NCBI GenBank assembly: GCA_041391385.1
Contig: JAWKOD010000007.1
Location: forward strand, 1 to 64,000
Source of the DNA: CANIGN01 sp041391385
Lineage (GTDB): Bacteria > Bdellovibrionota > UBA2428
Direction: 5' to 3'
Length of the DNA: 64,000 nt
Part shown: piece after piece, positions 18,043 through 27,040 of the stretch
Layout of the letters: each line of letters begins with the position of its first letter
Position numbering within the stretch: position 1 is the first letter of the stretch
The notes under the pieces: generated by a model
The model's database searches: none
What the model saw: only the letters and a program-made list of their open reading frames with translations
Told to the model about the DNA's origin: nothing
Program-made: the position numbers and the translations under genes

Positions 18043-18432
18043 ATGAAAAAAATATTTGTTTTAACAATGATTGCCCTCTTTGCTGTAGCTTGTGGAAAAA
18101 GTAGCGGTGGAGGAAGTGCTGCCACTACGCCCGGAACTTACACTGGAACAACACCTGGAAATCCAGGCGAACCTATCGTTGAGTTTACTGTAAGTATGGA
18201 TATCTGCTCAAAAGGAGCTCTTCAAATCCGACCCGGAACACGTATGGGCGCTTCAAGCGCTCAAGACTACTTTAGGGATTATTTTATAAATGCAGACTAT
18301 TTACGTGACGACATCGCTCGCGTAATAGGTTCTAGATACGACCCCTACTACAGACAAACAGTAGAAGTTAACTTAGGTCCCGCTACGGGCATTGAAATTG
18401 CGAATGGACACGTATTCAGCAACGGATACTAA
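18043..18432 (+). CDS. Small lipoprotein 1, unknown function
   Basis: 129 residues. Signal peptide with lipobox (FVLTMIALFAVAC, then GKSSGGGS), so a lipid-anchored envelope protein; the residue after Cys is Gly, suggesting outer-membrane sorting by the E. coli rule. The mature part begins Gly/Ser/Thr-rich and then has a single short domain with one further Cys. No family recognised. Start placed at ATG 18043, as GGAG at 18030-18033 is 9 bases upstream; the ATG at 18037 is too close to it. Driven by a perfect sigma-54 promoter, like the next lipoprotein gene. Confidence 0.75.
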   Translation: MKKIFVLTMIALFAVACGKSSGGGSAATTPGTYTGTTPGNPGEPIVEFTVSMDICSKGALQIRPGTRMGASSAQDYFRDYFINADYLRDDIARVIGSRYDPYYRQTVEVNLGPATGIEIANGHVFSNGY

Positions 18433-18456
18433 ACTAAGTATATAAAATCATTCACT

Positions 18457-18500
18457 AAAAGCCCTTCTTGGAGACAGCTGCCAAGAGGGGCTTTTGCATG
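18457..18500 (+). terminator. Terminator after lipoprotein 1
   Basis: AAAAGCCCTTCTTGG (18457-18471) pairs with CCAAGAGGGGCTTTT (18481-18495), one bulge/mismatch, ending in T residues; symmetric enough to work in both directions. The rest of the 290-bp gap holds the second enhancer and promoter. Confidence 0.8.
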
Positions 18501-18551
18501 TCTGGCCTTGCACAAGCCTCCCCCCTGATCCCCTAAAAAGAGCTGCTTAAG

Positions 18552-18565
18552 GACAATTTTTGTCG
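18552..18565. promoter_or_regulatory. Putative enhancer site for sigma-54 promoter 2
   Basis: GACAATTTTTGTCG contains the perfect inverted repeat GACAA-TTT-TTGTC and shares 13 of 14 bases with the element at 17884-17897. It lies about 86-99 bp upstream of the -24 box at 18651. Likely the binding site of the same NtrC-family activator. Confidence 0.6.
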
Positions 18566-18650
18566 TTACAGTGCAAAGTAACTAGGCGTGTTTGAGGTCC
18601 TCTGCCTATAAAAGCGGCACTTTAAACATAAAAGCAACATCTTTAGAAGT

Positions 18651-18666
18651 TGGCACGTCCGTTGCA
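18651..18666 (+). promoter_or_regulatory. Sigma-54 promoter 2 (-24/-12)
   Basis: TGGCACG-TCCG-TTGCA, again a perfect match to the sigma-54 consensus. Expected start of transcription about 18677, giving a leader of about 50 nt before the ATG at 18728. Confidence 0.85.
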
Positions 18667-18727
18667 ACTACCCATATAAGAAACAAAATTTATCGAACGT
18701 TAGCAGAGAACAAAAGGAGAAATGAAA

Positions 18728-19075
18728 ATGAAAAAATTTATTGTAACCAGTTTTACGGTATTGGCTCTTCTCTTCTCTCTCGCTAACTGCGGGAAGAGCG
18801 GAAGTGGAAGTAACAACAACCCCAATACGTATTACCCCTATAACCCTAATTATACGACTCCCAACCAGTACAACCAACAGTATCAACAAATGTACGGTGG
18901 AAACTATAACTACTGTAACCAGTACGCTACGGGGTGCACATCTTGCTACTACCCACAGTGCTCAAACGGCGGCTGTACTTGGGGCCAAGTGTACTACGCT
19001 CAACCTGGATACTACGCTCCACAATACGGAATGTACGGTCAAGGTGGCGCCTTCAGTATGGCAATTGCTTGGTAA
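18728..19075 (+). CDS. Small Tyr/Asn/Gln-rich lipoprotein 2
   Basis: 115 residues. Signal peptide with lipobox (LALLFSLANC, then GKSGSGS). The mature part is extremely rich in Tyr, Asn, Gln, Pro and Gly, with a central Cys cluster (two CxxC-like pairs around CTSCYYPQC and SNGGC). Such low-complexity, aromatic-rich sequence suggests an extended or aggregating surface polymer rather than an enzyme. Start set at ATG 18728, 8 bases after AGGAG; the ATG at 18722 is too close. Its mature start (GKSG) resembles lipoprotein 1 (GKSS), and both have the same kind of promoter and enhancer. Confidence 0.75.
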   Translation: MKKFIVTSFTVLALLFSLANCGKSGSGSNNNPNTYYPYNPNYTTPNQYNQQYQQMYGGNYNYCNQYATGCTSCYYPQCSNGGCTWGQVYYAQPGYYAPQYGMYGQGGAFSMAIAW

Positions 19076-19120
19076 AGCTGACCCTGACAAAGTAAAACAA
19101 CTACGCTATTAACTAACAGC

Positions 19121-19705
19121 ATGGGCCGCACGATTAACACTCAAATAAAGGGTGAAGATCGGCGGCCTTCGAATTTTTTAGAACGTAATTCTTCTGATTC
19201 CGACGACAAGTCAAAATACGCAAGTCACCCCGAAGGACTTAAAATTGTTCTTCTTCGTCCTAGAATCCCACAAAATACCGGATCTGTTGCGAGAATGTGC
19301 GCTGCTACTGGTTGCTCTCTTGATATTGTTGAACCTTTTTTTGAGATTGATGACAAAAAGCTCAAGCGAGCCGGGCTCGATTACTGGCCTTACCTTGATG
19401 TCTTTACCTATAAATCTATCGGCGAGTGGTTAGAAGCTCGCAAAGAACATGCTCGTTGGTTTGTCGAAATAAACGCTCCCCAAAGCTACACAGATGTTAC
19501 GTACGCCAAAGCCGACATGCTCATCTTTGGAGATGAGCAAGATGGTGTCCCCGAAGAGTGGCTTAAAAAAGAGCCAAGTCGTCATGTGGCGATACCCCAA
19601 AAAAACGTACGCTCACTTAATCTCGCTACAAGTGTGGGAATTGTTACCTACGAAGCTCTTAGGCAACTTGATTGGTATTCAACACAAGCTCCGCTTACAA
19701 AGTAA
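19121..19705 (+). CDS. trmL: tRNA (cytidine(34)-2'-O)-methyltransferase
   Basis: 194 residues, SPOUT (SpoU) family. The TrmL pattern is clear: RIPQNTGSVARMCAATGC (motif 1), KRAGLDYWPYLDV, LIFGDEQDGVPE (motif 2) and IPQKNVRSLNLATSVGIV (knot motif 3). It methylates the wobble ribose of tRNA-Leu. An N-terminal extension of about 35 polar residues precedes the domain; standard TrmL begins near the KIVLLRP segment. Confidence 0.85.
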   Translation: MGRTINTQIKGEDRRPSNFLERNSSDSDDKSKYASHPEGLKIVLLRPRIPQNTGSVARMCAATGCSLDIVEPFFEIDDKKLKRAGLDYWPYLDVFTYKSIGEWLEARKEHARWFVEINAPQSYTDVTYAKADMLIFGDEQDGVPEEWLKKEPSRHVAIPQKNVRSLNLATSVGIVTYEALRQLDWYSTQAPLTK

Positions 19706-19718
19706 TTTTACAAAGTAA

Positions 19719-21086
19719 TTATTGATTCCAATGAATTAAGTTTTTTAAATACGCGTCTGGGTCTCTAAAATGCTCATAAAGTTTTACCATGGCTTCAAAG
19801 TGAACATTGTGAAGCTTTTCAAGTTGCTGCTTTAGCTGAATGTAATGTCTCTTAGTCATTAAGGCCAAAGAAGCATCATCATGGTCCACAAGGCTTTCTG
19901 GCATTTGTGAGGCCGTCACATTCGACCCCTTATCTAAAGCATCGCAAACTTTTTGAAAATCTTTCAGGAGCTTTAGCAATTCAGCTCTTTCTTGCTTTTG
20001 TCTTTGCCAAAAATTGAGCGAGATTACTTCACTCTCAGTTCCCAGTGAAAACAGCTGATCGATAACATAGCGTTCTCTAAACTCAGCTTCTTGATACTTG
20101 TCCCGTTTAAATGGATCACCTTTGTGACCCCATTGAATATATTTTTCTCGAAGTTCTTTTTCGAAATCAGAAACAGTTTCTAAAACTCGTTTTGACTTTA
20201 CTCCTAGCGCATGCACTTCGCTTTGAAGAATCAGTAGTTCCTGTTCTTCAGTTTGAGCTTTATTCAGCACTTCGCTTCGCTTGGATCTAAGAGCGATATG
20301 CTTTTCTGATCTTGCAGCATAATCATCGTTCATCTGTCTTCGAAGATCATTGAGATATGCAAGATCTGCATTAAGTGCATAATAACTATAATAACTCGTG
20401 CGCTGAATATAGTTATAGGCATAATCAACACGATATTTTAAATCAGGATCGTAAGTAACATTTCCATAAGCATCCGTTAGAAGACGAATCTCGGCATCCA
20501 GTCGAACAACTTCCCTTCGTAAATTTAGAATATGTCCATTTTTCACTCGCACATCATATTCTTTAGTGTTTCGTTCCCAAGCTAGAGCATCCTTAAAGTA
20601 TTGAAAATCTTCAGGACCCAAGCCAGCTTCAAAAACAGCAAAACTTTCGAAAAGATCTCTTTTTTCCAAAGCCCTTTTTTCTAAGAACTGTGCAACTTCT
20701 TGAACACGCTTGGGAAGGACTCTCTCCCAAGTGGTAGCGCTTTTTAAAAGATTGAGCATTCCAAGCCAACGCAAAGAACTCAGGCTAAAGCGAGGTGGTC
20801 CAATTTCAATCGCCAAATAAGGTTCTTTTTCATTTCCCGGATCAAAGGCATATCCCCGCTCTTTGTAAGAATAAAAATAAGGCACTTCAAGAGCGGGTCG
20901 CTTTTCGAGCTCAAGCTCTTCTAAAGCAAATCGTGTAAGTTCATACTGCTCTCTCCAGTACGAATACATCTCTTGATATAACTCAGGTGCTAGCTCTAAT
21001 TTTTTATGAGCTGCTACATCAGAAAAAATAGCAGCACTTGCTGCTGCGCTTAGAACAAAGAAAAACGAAGCAAGAATGCGTTTCAC
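19719..21086 (-). CDS. Exported coiled-coil-rich protein, unknown
   Basis: 455 residues. Signal peptide (ILASFFFVLSAAASA) and then a long, highly charged, largely helical protein rich in Glu, Lys, Leu and Arg, with several coiled-coil-like stretches (about 190-340) and Tyr-rich segments (NYIQRTSYYSYYALN). No catalytic motif or family recognised. Periplasmic location is inferred. It converges with trmL. Confidence 0.65.
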   Translation of the reverse strand: MKRILASFFFVLSAAASAAIFSDVAAHKKLELAPELYQEMYSYWREQYELTRFALEELELEKRPALEVPYFYSYKERGYAFDPGNEKEPYLAIEIGPPRFSLSSLRWLGMLNLLKSATTWERVLPKRVQEVAQFLEKRALEKRDLFESFAVFEAGLGPEDFQYFKDALAWERNTKEYDVRVKNGHILNLRREVVRLDAEIRLLTDAYGNVTYDPDLKYRVDYAYNYIQRTSYYSYYALNADLAYLNDLRRQMNDDYAARSEKHIALRSKRSEVLNKAQTEEQELLILQSEVHALGVKSKRVLETVSDFEKELREKYIQWGHKGDPFKRDKYQEAEFRERYVIDQLFSLGTESEVISLNFWQRQKQERAELLKLLKDFQKVCDALDKGSNVTASQMPESLVDHDDASLALMTKRHYIQLKQQLEKLHNVHFEAMVKLYEHFRDPDAYLKNLIHWNQ

Positions 21087-21167
21087 AATGCGCCAAGTTA
21101 TACATTGATACTCAATACGTCACGTTCCGTGAGCTTCGTGGAACATTTCTATTTCATATTTAAGAAG

Positions 21168-21207
21168 CAGAAAGGCCCCCTGCCTGTTGGGGCAGGGGGC
21201 CTTTCTG
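21168..21207. terminator. Strong terminator after rplM-rpsI
   Basis: CAGAAAGGCCCCCTGCC (21168-21184) pairs perfectly over 17 bp with GGCAGGGGGCCTTTCTG (21191-21207) around a 6-base loop. It lies 40 bp after the rpsI stop on the minus strand, and can act in both directions. Confidence 0.85.
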
Positions 21208-21246
21208 TTAATCGAATAATAAACTGAGCAAAAGCTCTTTGTAATC

Positions 21247-21645
21247 TTATCGTTTAGAGAACTGATAAGCACAACGTGCGCCGCGAAGACCGTATTTCTT
21301 ACGTTCTTTTTTGCGATCGTCACGCGTTAAGAAACCACCACTTTTAAGGGAAGCTCTCAAAGTTTCGTCATGCTCAATAAGAGCACGAGAAATTCCGTGT
21401 CTCAATGCTCCCGCTTGACCCGAGTGACCGCCACCTGTGCAGTTTGCAAAAACGTCAAACTTTTCAAGCATTCCAACTTGCTCAAGAGGTTGATTCACAA
21501 TCAATTTCAAAACTGGACGAGCGAAGTAATCGTCGAATTTTTTGCCGTTAATAATCATTTCGCCTGTTCCAGGCTTCATGCGTACACGAGCTGTAGAGGA
21601 CTTTCTTCTTCCTGTTGCCCAAATAAATTTAGTTTTATCAGCCAT
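21247..21645 (-). CDS. rpsI: 30S ribosomal protein S9 (uS9)
   Basis: 132 residues, normal length. Begins ATGRRKSSTARV and contains the GGGHSGQAGALRHGISRAL block; the Arg-rich end finishes with SKR, whose terminal Arg reaches the P-site tRNA. Segment KKYGLRGARCAYQFSKR is slightly less basic than usual. Co-transcribed with rplM, 17 bp downstream. Confidence 0.95.
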   Translation of the reverse strand: MADKTKFIWATGRRKSSTARVRMKPGTGEMIINGKKFDDYFARPVLKLIVNQPLEQVGMLEKFDVFANCTGGGHSGQAGALRHGISRALIEHDETLRASLKSGGFLTRDDRKKERKKYGLRGARCAYQFSKR

Positions 21646-21662
21646 TTTCTATAAACTCCCTT

Positions 21663-22394
21663 TTAGTTTCCTGTGCGAGCTGAGTGGCGAAGTTGCCATA
21701 CCACAGGGTTTTGGGCCTTGTGAGGATGCTCGGTACCTTTGTAAACTTTTAATTTCTTCATCATGTCTCTGCCTAGAGGAGTTCGTGAGATCATTCCTTT
21801 AACAGCAGATTCTAAAATTCTTTCTGGATGCGTATTTCTCAACTTAGCAGGAGTCGTCATTTTCATTCCACCAATCCAACCACTGTGTTTGTAATACGTT
21901 TTAACTTCTTCTTTTCCACGAGAAAAGAATACTTTTTCAGCGTTGATAACAACAACAAAGTCACCTGCATCTGAATGAGGAGTAAATGATGTTTTGTGTT
22001 TTCCGCGAAGGAGCATTGCAACTTCTGAAGCTAAGCGGCCCACTGTTTGACCAGCAGCATCGATTAAAAGCCAAGCTCTCTCTTCATTTACAGCGGGAGC
22101 CATTGCAGTTTTTCCTGAAACAGCCTTCATAGGACCACGAGCAGAAGTAATACGAGCAGACTGAGGGGCGTGGCCAACAGCGTGGAATTTCTTTCTGCTA
22201 CCTTCACCCTTTTTAACTTTAGTCTTTTTCTCTTCGCCACCGCGAACTTTAATCTTAGAAGCAGATTTTACAGCTTTTTTAGCCACTTTATCCGCTCTTT
22301 TAACCAGCTTAGATCCGGCTTTTTTAGTGCCAGTAGCTGTTTTTGTTGCTTTATCTTTAGAAGTACTTTTTGTTTTCGTTGTTGCTTTAGCCAT
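21663..22394 (-). CDS. rplM: 50S ribosomal protein L13 (uL13) with histone-like N-terminal extension
   Basis: 243 residues against about 142 for normal L13. The L13 body begins around residue 95 (ERAWLLIDAAGQTVGRLASE) and includes HKTSFTPHSDAGDFVVVINA, YKHSGWIGGMK and GMISRTPLGRDMMKKLKVY. The first 90 residues are Lys/Ala/Thr/Ser-rich (KKAGSKLVKRADKVAKKAVK), like the tails of histone H1 or bacterial H1-like proteins. An internal ATG (at about codon 88, MKAVSGKTAMAP) would give a standard protein, but it has no Shine-Dalgarno. A possible promoter (TTGACT at 22454-22449, GATAAG 17 bp later) lies upstream. Confidence 0.9.
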   Translation of the reverse strand: MAKATTKTKSTSKDKATKTATGTKKAGSKLVKRADKVAKKAVKSASKIKVRGGEEKKTKVKKGEGSRKKFHAVGHAPQSARITSARGPMKAVSGKTAMAPAVNEERAWLLIDAAGQTVGRLASEVAMLLRGKHKTSFTPHSDAGDFVVVINAEKVFFSRGKEEVKTYYKHSGWIGGMKMTTPAKLRNTHPERILESAVKGMISRTPLGRDMMKKLKVYKGTEHPHKAQNPVVWQLRHSARTGN

Positions 22395-22536
22395 TATTTT
22401 TTAATCCTATTTTAAGTATCTGAATCTTATCTACTAAAGCCACAAGAGAGTCAACAATCGAAGTCAAAATAGACCGTAAAAATCATACAGATAGGTATTT
22501 AGCCAAAGCCTGAAATCAAGTAGCGTGGTGGGGCAT

Positions 22537-23853
22537 ATGACATCAAATACACCGAGCAGACCCGCCTATATAGTTACTGGTATCAGGACCCCTTTCGTAA
22601 AGTCAGGGACCCAATTTGCCAAAGTTCACGCCGCTGAGTTAGGCCGCGTAGCGCTATCTGAGATGCTCATCCGAACTGGAATCCCCTTAAGTGAGTGGGG
22701 CGCACTGGTCGACGAAGTCATTATTGGAAACACAGGAAATCCGGCAGACACAGCCAATATCGCCCGTGTGATTGCCCTTAGGGCCGGGCTCGACCAAAGA
22801 GTGTCGGCTTACTCAGTTCATAGAAACTGTGCCTCTGCCCTTGAATCCATCTCTCAAGCTGCCCTTAAAATCTGGTACGGAGAATCAGATATCATGATTG
22901 CAGGTGGTGCCGAATCGATGTCTGGCATGCCACTTATTTATAACAATAAAGCGAACAAGTTCTTTGAAACCATGAATAAAGCCAGGAGCTTAGGAGATAA
23001 AGCTAAAGCCTTTAGCCACATACCCGTACAAGATTTCTTAAAACCTCGTATAGCTCTTATGGAGGGCCTCACAGACCCTATGTGCGGTGTGAATATGGGG
23101 CAGACCGCTGAAGTTTTAGCTAAAGAGTTTCAAATATCTCGCTTAACTCAAGACGAGTTTGCTCTCTCCAGTCACCTTAAAGTAGCCAAAGCTCAAGTAG
23201 AGAACTTTTTTAAAGATGAGATAGCGCCTGTTGTACTCCCTCACGATCCTGAAACCGTTGTTGAAAATGATATCGGCCCCAGGGCCAATCAAACCATGGA
23301 AGCTCTTCAAAAGCTCAAACCTTTCTTCGATAAAAAACACGGATCCATTACCGCAGGAAACAGCTCTCCTATTACAGATGGTGCCGCCATGGTGCTTGTT
23401 TGTTCTGAAGACGGACTCAAAAAATTAGGACTTAGCCCTCAAGCAATGATCCGTGGTTACGCCTTTGCCGGTTGTGATCCTTTAAGGATGGGACTCGGTC
23501 CTGTCTTTTCAACACATAAGCTTTTACAAAAGACTGGAGAGAAACTCTCAGACTTTGATGTTGTTGAACTTAACGAAGCTTTCGCGGCACAAGTTCTTGC
23601 CTGCCAAATGGCGATGGATTCTGAAAAATTCTGCCAACAACATTTTAATACTTCTAAGATTGGCTCGCTTAATTCCGAAATTCTGAATCCCAATGGCGGA
23701 GCGATTGCCCTCGGTCACCCCGTTGGCGTTACAGGAACACGCATTGCACTAACCGCAACACGAGAGCTTAAACGTAGAAACAAAAAGAAAGCCCTTGTCA
23801 CTCTCTGCATCGGTGGTGGCCAAGGTGGCTCGATGTCCTTGGAGGCCGTATAA
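22537..23853 (+). CDS. fadI: Acetyl-CoA acyltransferase (beta-oxidation thiolase)
   Basis: About 438 residues. Complete thiolase: nucleophilic Cys in HRNCASALES (about residue 97), NEAFAAQVLACQ, GGAIALGHPVGVTG with the catalytic His, and CIGGGQGGS with the second Cys. It shares a one-base overlap with fadJ; the pair forms the beta-oxidation complex, with this subunit releasing acetyl-CoA. ATG 22537 is chosen over a GTG four codons upstream. Length and context fit FadI better than biosynthetic thiolases. Confidence 0.88.
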   Translation: MTSNTPSRPAYIVTGIRTPFVKSGTQFAKVHAAELGRVALSEMLIRTGIPLSEWGALVDEVIIGNTGNPADTANIARVIALRAGLDQRVSAYSVHRNCASALESISQAALKIWYGESDIMIAGGAESMSGMPLIYNNKANKFFETMNKARSLGDKAKAFSHIPVQDFLKPRIALMEGLTDPMCGVNMGQTAEVLAKEFQISRLTQDEFALSSHLKVAKAQVENFFKDEIAPVVLPHDPETVVENDIGPRANQTMEALQKLKPFFDKKHGSITAGNSSPITDGAAMVLVCSEDGLKKLGLSPQAMIRGYAFAGCDPLRMGLGPVFSTHKLLQKTGEKLSDFDVVELNEAFAAQVLACQMAMDSEKFCQQHFNTSKIGSLNSEILNPNGGAIALGHPVGVTGTRIALTATRELKRRNKKKALVTLCIGGGQGGSMSLEAV

Positions 23854-26081
23854 TGAATGACTCTCAAATTGAAAACGCTGATTTAACCAAACAAAAGGTA
23901 ACTCGTATGACCCAATTTTTTACAGGCAACGCTTTTAAAGTAAATATTTCAGACACTCTCGCTATCGTTGATTTCGATCTCGATGGAGAAAAAGTAAACA
24001 AATGGGACGACAAAAGTCTCAATGAACTCGACCAAGTTCTTAGCAAGCTTGAAGCTAATAAAGGGAGCTTAAGTGCCGTTCTCTTTCGATCCGCTAAACC
24101 TAAAAGTTTTATTGTGGGCGCTGACATTAATGTCATTCAAAAGATAACGACAAAAGCTCTCGCTGAAGAAGCTGGAGAAATGGGACAAAGAGTTTTTTCA
24201 CGCGTTGAAGACTTTCCGCTACCAACAATTGCAGCCATCGAAGGCCCCAGCATGGGTGGGGGAACTGAATTTCTACTTTCTTGTGACTACCGTGTCGCAA
24301 GTGACAGCAGCAAAACCATCATAGGACTTCCCGAGGTAAAATTGGGAATTATTCCAGGCTGGGGTGGCAACTTCAGAATGACCCGTCTCGTGGAACTTCC
24401 CACAGCGCTTGACCTCATCCTTTCTGGCAAAGCACTTAATGCAAAAAAAGCTCTACGTGCTGGCCTTGTTGACGAAGTATATCCCGAGGGACTCTTTGTA
24501 AATAAAGCAATGGAATACGCTCGCACGCGCAAATTCAAAAGGGGCGTTATCACTCCTAAATACAGCACACCAATTAACAAATACTTGAGCAATAATTTCA
24601 TTGGTCGCTCTATCGTATTCAAAAAAACACGTGAAACTTTAGAAAAAACAACACGAGGTCATTATCCAGCTCCCGTAAAAGCTTTGGAACTTATTGAAAA
24701 AAGCTGGGGTAAATCACGTGCTGAGTGGATGAAACTTGAAAAAGAATTTTTCTCTGAACTCGCCATTACTGAAATCTCTAAAAATCTCATCCGTATCTTC
24801 TTTATGACTGAAGCCGTGAAAAGAGAAAGTGGCTCTAGCCTAAGTTCTGAAGAAGCTGCAAAAGTAGCTCCCATTAAACAAATGGCTGTTCTCGGCGCTG
24901 GAGTTATGGGCGCAGGTATTGCCTACCAAAGCGCTGCAAAAGGTCTTTGGGTTTTTTTAAAAGACGTCAGTTACTCAGCCGTTGGAAAGGGCATTCAACA
25001 TGCCAAAAAACTTTTTGATAAATCTGTAAGCCGCAAAAAGCTTACCAAGATACAAGCCGAAGACAAGCTAAGACACCTTCGCCCTCAAACAGACTATTCC
25101 GGATTCAAGGGTCTCGATCTTGTAATTGAAGCCATTGTTGAAGACCTCGCAGTGAAAAAGAAAGTTTTTGCTGAACTTGAATCCGTAGTCGGTGAAAATT
25201 GTATTTTAGCAAGTAACACTTCAAGCTTAGAGCTTTCAGCGATCTCCGCTGACTTCAAGAACAAAGCTCGCTTTGTGGGTCTCCACTTCTTTAACCCTGT
25301 AGACAAAATGCCGCTCGTTGAAGTTGTTGTTACAGACGCGACTCCGCCTGAAAACACGACAAGAGCCGTCAACTACGTAAAATCGATTGGAAAAACTCCC
25401 CTAGTCACAAAAGACGGACCTGGCTTTTTGGTGAACCGACTTCTTGTTCCTTTTCTTTTAGAAGCTGGTTACATCATGGAAGAAGGTGCTGACCTTGAAA
25501 AAGTAGACAAAGAAATTAAGAAATTCGGCATGCCCATGGGTCCCTATGAACTTCTTGACGAAATCGGACTCGATGTCGTTTCAAAAATATCACCTATTTT
25601 TGAAAAAAGTTTAGGTGAAAGATTTAAGGCCTCAGAAAGTATTTACAAAGTTTCTGGCGACTCAAAACAAAAACGTTTTGGTAAAAAAACGGGCTTAGGT
25701 TTTTATAAGTGGGAAAATGGCAAGCGTGCAGGAATCGACAAAGACAATCTTGAAGCTCTCACGGGACTTAGCTTATCGGGTCAAAAGTTTCTCGTTTCTG
25801 GCGAAGCTCTTGCTAATAGAATGATATACCCTATGATTAATGAAGCAGCTGTGGTTTTAGAGGAAAAGATTGTAGCCTCAGCGGAAAAGGTAGATTTAGG
25901 AATGATTTTTGGAATTGGATTTCCTCCTTTTCGTGGGGGACTCTGTCGATACGCAGATAGCATCGGATTAGAAAAAATCATAAAAGAGCTAGAGCGAATG
26001 AGTGCTACTCATGGCCCACGCTTTAAGCCAACAGAAGCTCTTAAACGAGCGGCTGCAAACGGAGGAACCTTTTATAAATGA
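23853..26081 (+). CDS. fadJ: Enoyl-CoA hydratase / 3-hydroxyacyl-CoA dehydrogenase (FadJ/FadB type)
   Basis: 742-residue bifunctional alpha subunit. The crotonase domain (about 20-220) has the oxyanion-hole segment (SFIVGADIN, EGPSMGGGTEF) and catalytic Glu region (GLPEVKLGIIPGWGG). The dehydrogenase domain starts with the Rossmann loop AVLGAGVMGAGIAY (about 346) and includes ASNTSSL, VGLHFFNPVDKMPLVEVV and GPGFLVNRLLVPF. It catalyses two middle steps of fatty acid beta-oxidation. Coupled to fadI upstream and, by ATGA overlap, to kdsD downstream, an unusual pairing of fat breakdown with KDO synthesis. Confidence 0.93.
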   Translation: MNDSQIENADLTKQKVTRMTQFFTGNAFKVNISDTLAIVDFDLDGEKVNKWDDKSLNELDQVLSKLEANKGSLSAVLFRSAKPKSFIVGADINVIQKITTKALAEEAGEMGQRVFSRVEDFPLPTIAAIEGPSMGGGTEFLLSCDYRVASDSSKTIIGLPEVKLGIIPGWGGNFRMTRLVELPTALDLILSGKALNAKKALRAGLVDEVYPEGLFVNKAMEYARTRKFKRGVITPKYSTPINKYLSNNFIGRSIVFKKTRETLEKTTRGHYPAPVKALELIEKSWGKSRAEWMKLEKEFFSELAITEISKNLIRIFFMTEAVKRESGSSLSSEEAAKVAPIKQMAVLGAGVMGAGIAYQSAAKGLWVFLKDVSYSAVGKGIQHAKKLFDKSVSRKKLTKIQAEDKLRHLRPQTDYSGFKGLDLVIEAIVEDLAVKKKVFAELESVVGENCILASNTSSLELSAISADFKNKARFVGLHFFNPVDKMPLVEVVVTDATPPENTTRAVNYVKSIGKTPLVTKDGPGFLVNRLLVPFLLEAGYIMEEGADLEKVDKEIKKFGMPMGPYELLDEIGLDVVSKISPIFEKSLGERFKASESIYKVSGDSKQKRFGKKTGLGFYKWENGKRAGIDKDNLEALTGLSLSGQKFLVSGEALANRMIYPMINEAAVVLEEKIVASAEKVDLGMIFGIGFPPFRGGLCRYADSIGLEKIIKELERMSATHGPRFKPTEALKRAAANGGTFYK

Positions 26082-27040
26082 AGAGTTCTCGCGTAAGTGA
26101 TGCCAAAAAAATACTTGAACTTGAGGCTCAAAGTATACTTGTAGCTTCTGAAAGGCTGGGTGCAGAATTTGATACGGCTTTGAGTCTTATCAAAGACGCT
26201 GCTACCAATAACCGCAAACTCATCATTATAGGTATGGGCAAATCGCACTATATCGCAGCTAAAATAGCCGCTTCTTTCATGAGCACTGGCCTAACTGCCA
26301 TTTTCCTACACCCCGCCGAAGCTATTCACGGGGACTTAGGAATCATTACTCAAGGTGACGTTTGTCTTTTAATCTCAAAAAGCGGAAGCACTCCGGAGAT
26401 CGTTGCCTTGCTTCCTTTTTTAAAAGAAAAAACTAAGATTATTTCTATTATTGGAAATAAAAAATCACCAATGGGTGATGCTTCTGATTGCATTCTTGAT
26501 GCTACAGTAGAAAAAGAAGCCTGTCCGATTAACCTACTTCCGACTTCAAGCACTACCGTAGCACTTGCAATAGGAGACGCGCTTGTCGCAACTTTTGCAC
26601 GCATCGATGGTCTTAACCCTGAACGCTTTGCGGGTTTTCACCCGGGTGGATCTCTCGGAAAACGTCTTTTAAAAGAGGTCTCAGAGGTCATGCTCCCTAT
26701 CGAGAAAACTGCTGTGGGCACAGGCAATGAGTCCCTAAAAGAAGCTGCTGAACTCATGAGTGCAAAACCTGTAGGCGCACTTTGTATCGTCGATAAAGAA
26801 AACAAACTCAAAGGCATCCTTGTAGATGGAGACTTAAGGCGAGCTCTCGCTAAAGGCATTGCAACTACAGAAAATATTTCTCAATTTCTTATTCAAAAAC
26901 CCGTCACACTTGAGCCCAACATGCTAGTAAACGACGCGCTGGCTTCACTTGAGCAGAAAGAACGACAAATCACCTCAGCACCCGTGGTTGATAGCACAGG
27001 CACGCTTGTGGGATTTGCTCGTATACACGACTTATTATGA
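26078..27040 (+). CDS. kdsD: Arabinose-5-phosphate isomerase (KdsD/KpsF)
   Basis: 320 residues. The SIS sugar-isomerase domain (IIGMGKSHYIAAKIAASFMS, ISKSGSTPEI, HPGGSLGKRL) is followed by two CBS domains (about 200-320). It converts ribulose-5-phosphate to arabinose-5-phosphate, the first step of KDO synthesis. Overlaps fadJ and kdsB by four bases each. Confidence 0.93.
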   Translation: MKSSRVSDAKKILELEAQSILVASERLGAEFDTALSLIKDAATNNRKLIIIGMGKSHYIAAKIAASFMSTGLTAIFLHPAEAIHGDLGIITQGDVCLLISKSGSTPEIVALLPFLKEKTKIISIIGNKKSPMGDASDCILDATVEKEACPINLLPTSSTTVALAIGDALVATFARIDGLNPERFAGFHPGGSLGKRLLKEVSEVMLPIEKTAVGTGNESLKEAAELMSAKPVGALCIVDKENKLKGILVDGDLRRALAKGIATTENISQFLIQKPVTLEPNMLVNDALASLEQKERQITSAPVVDSTGTLVGFARIHDLL

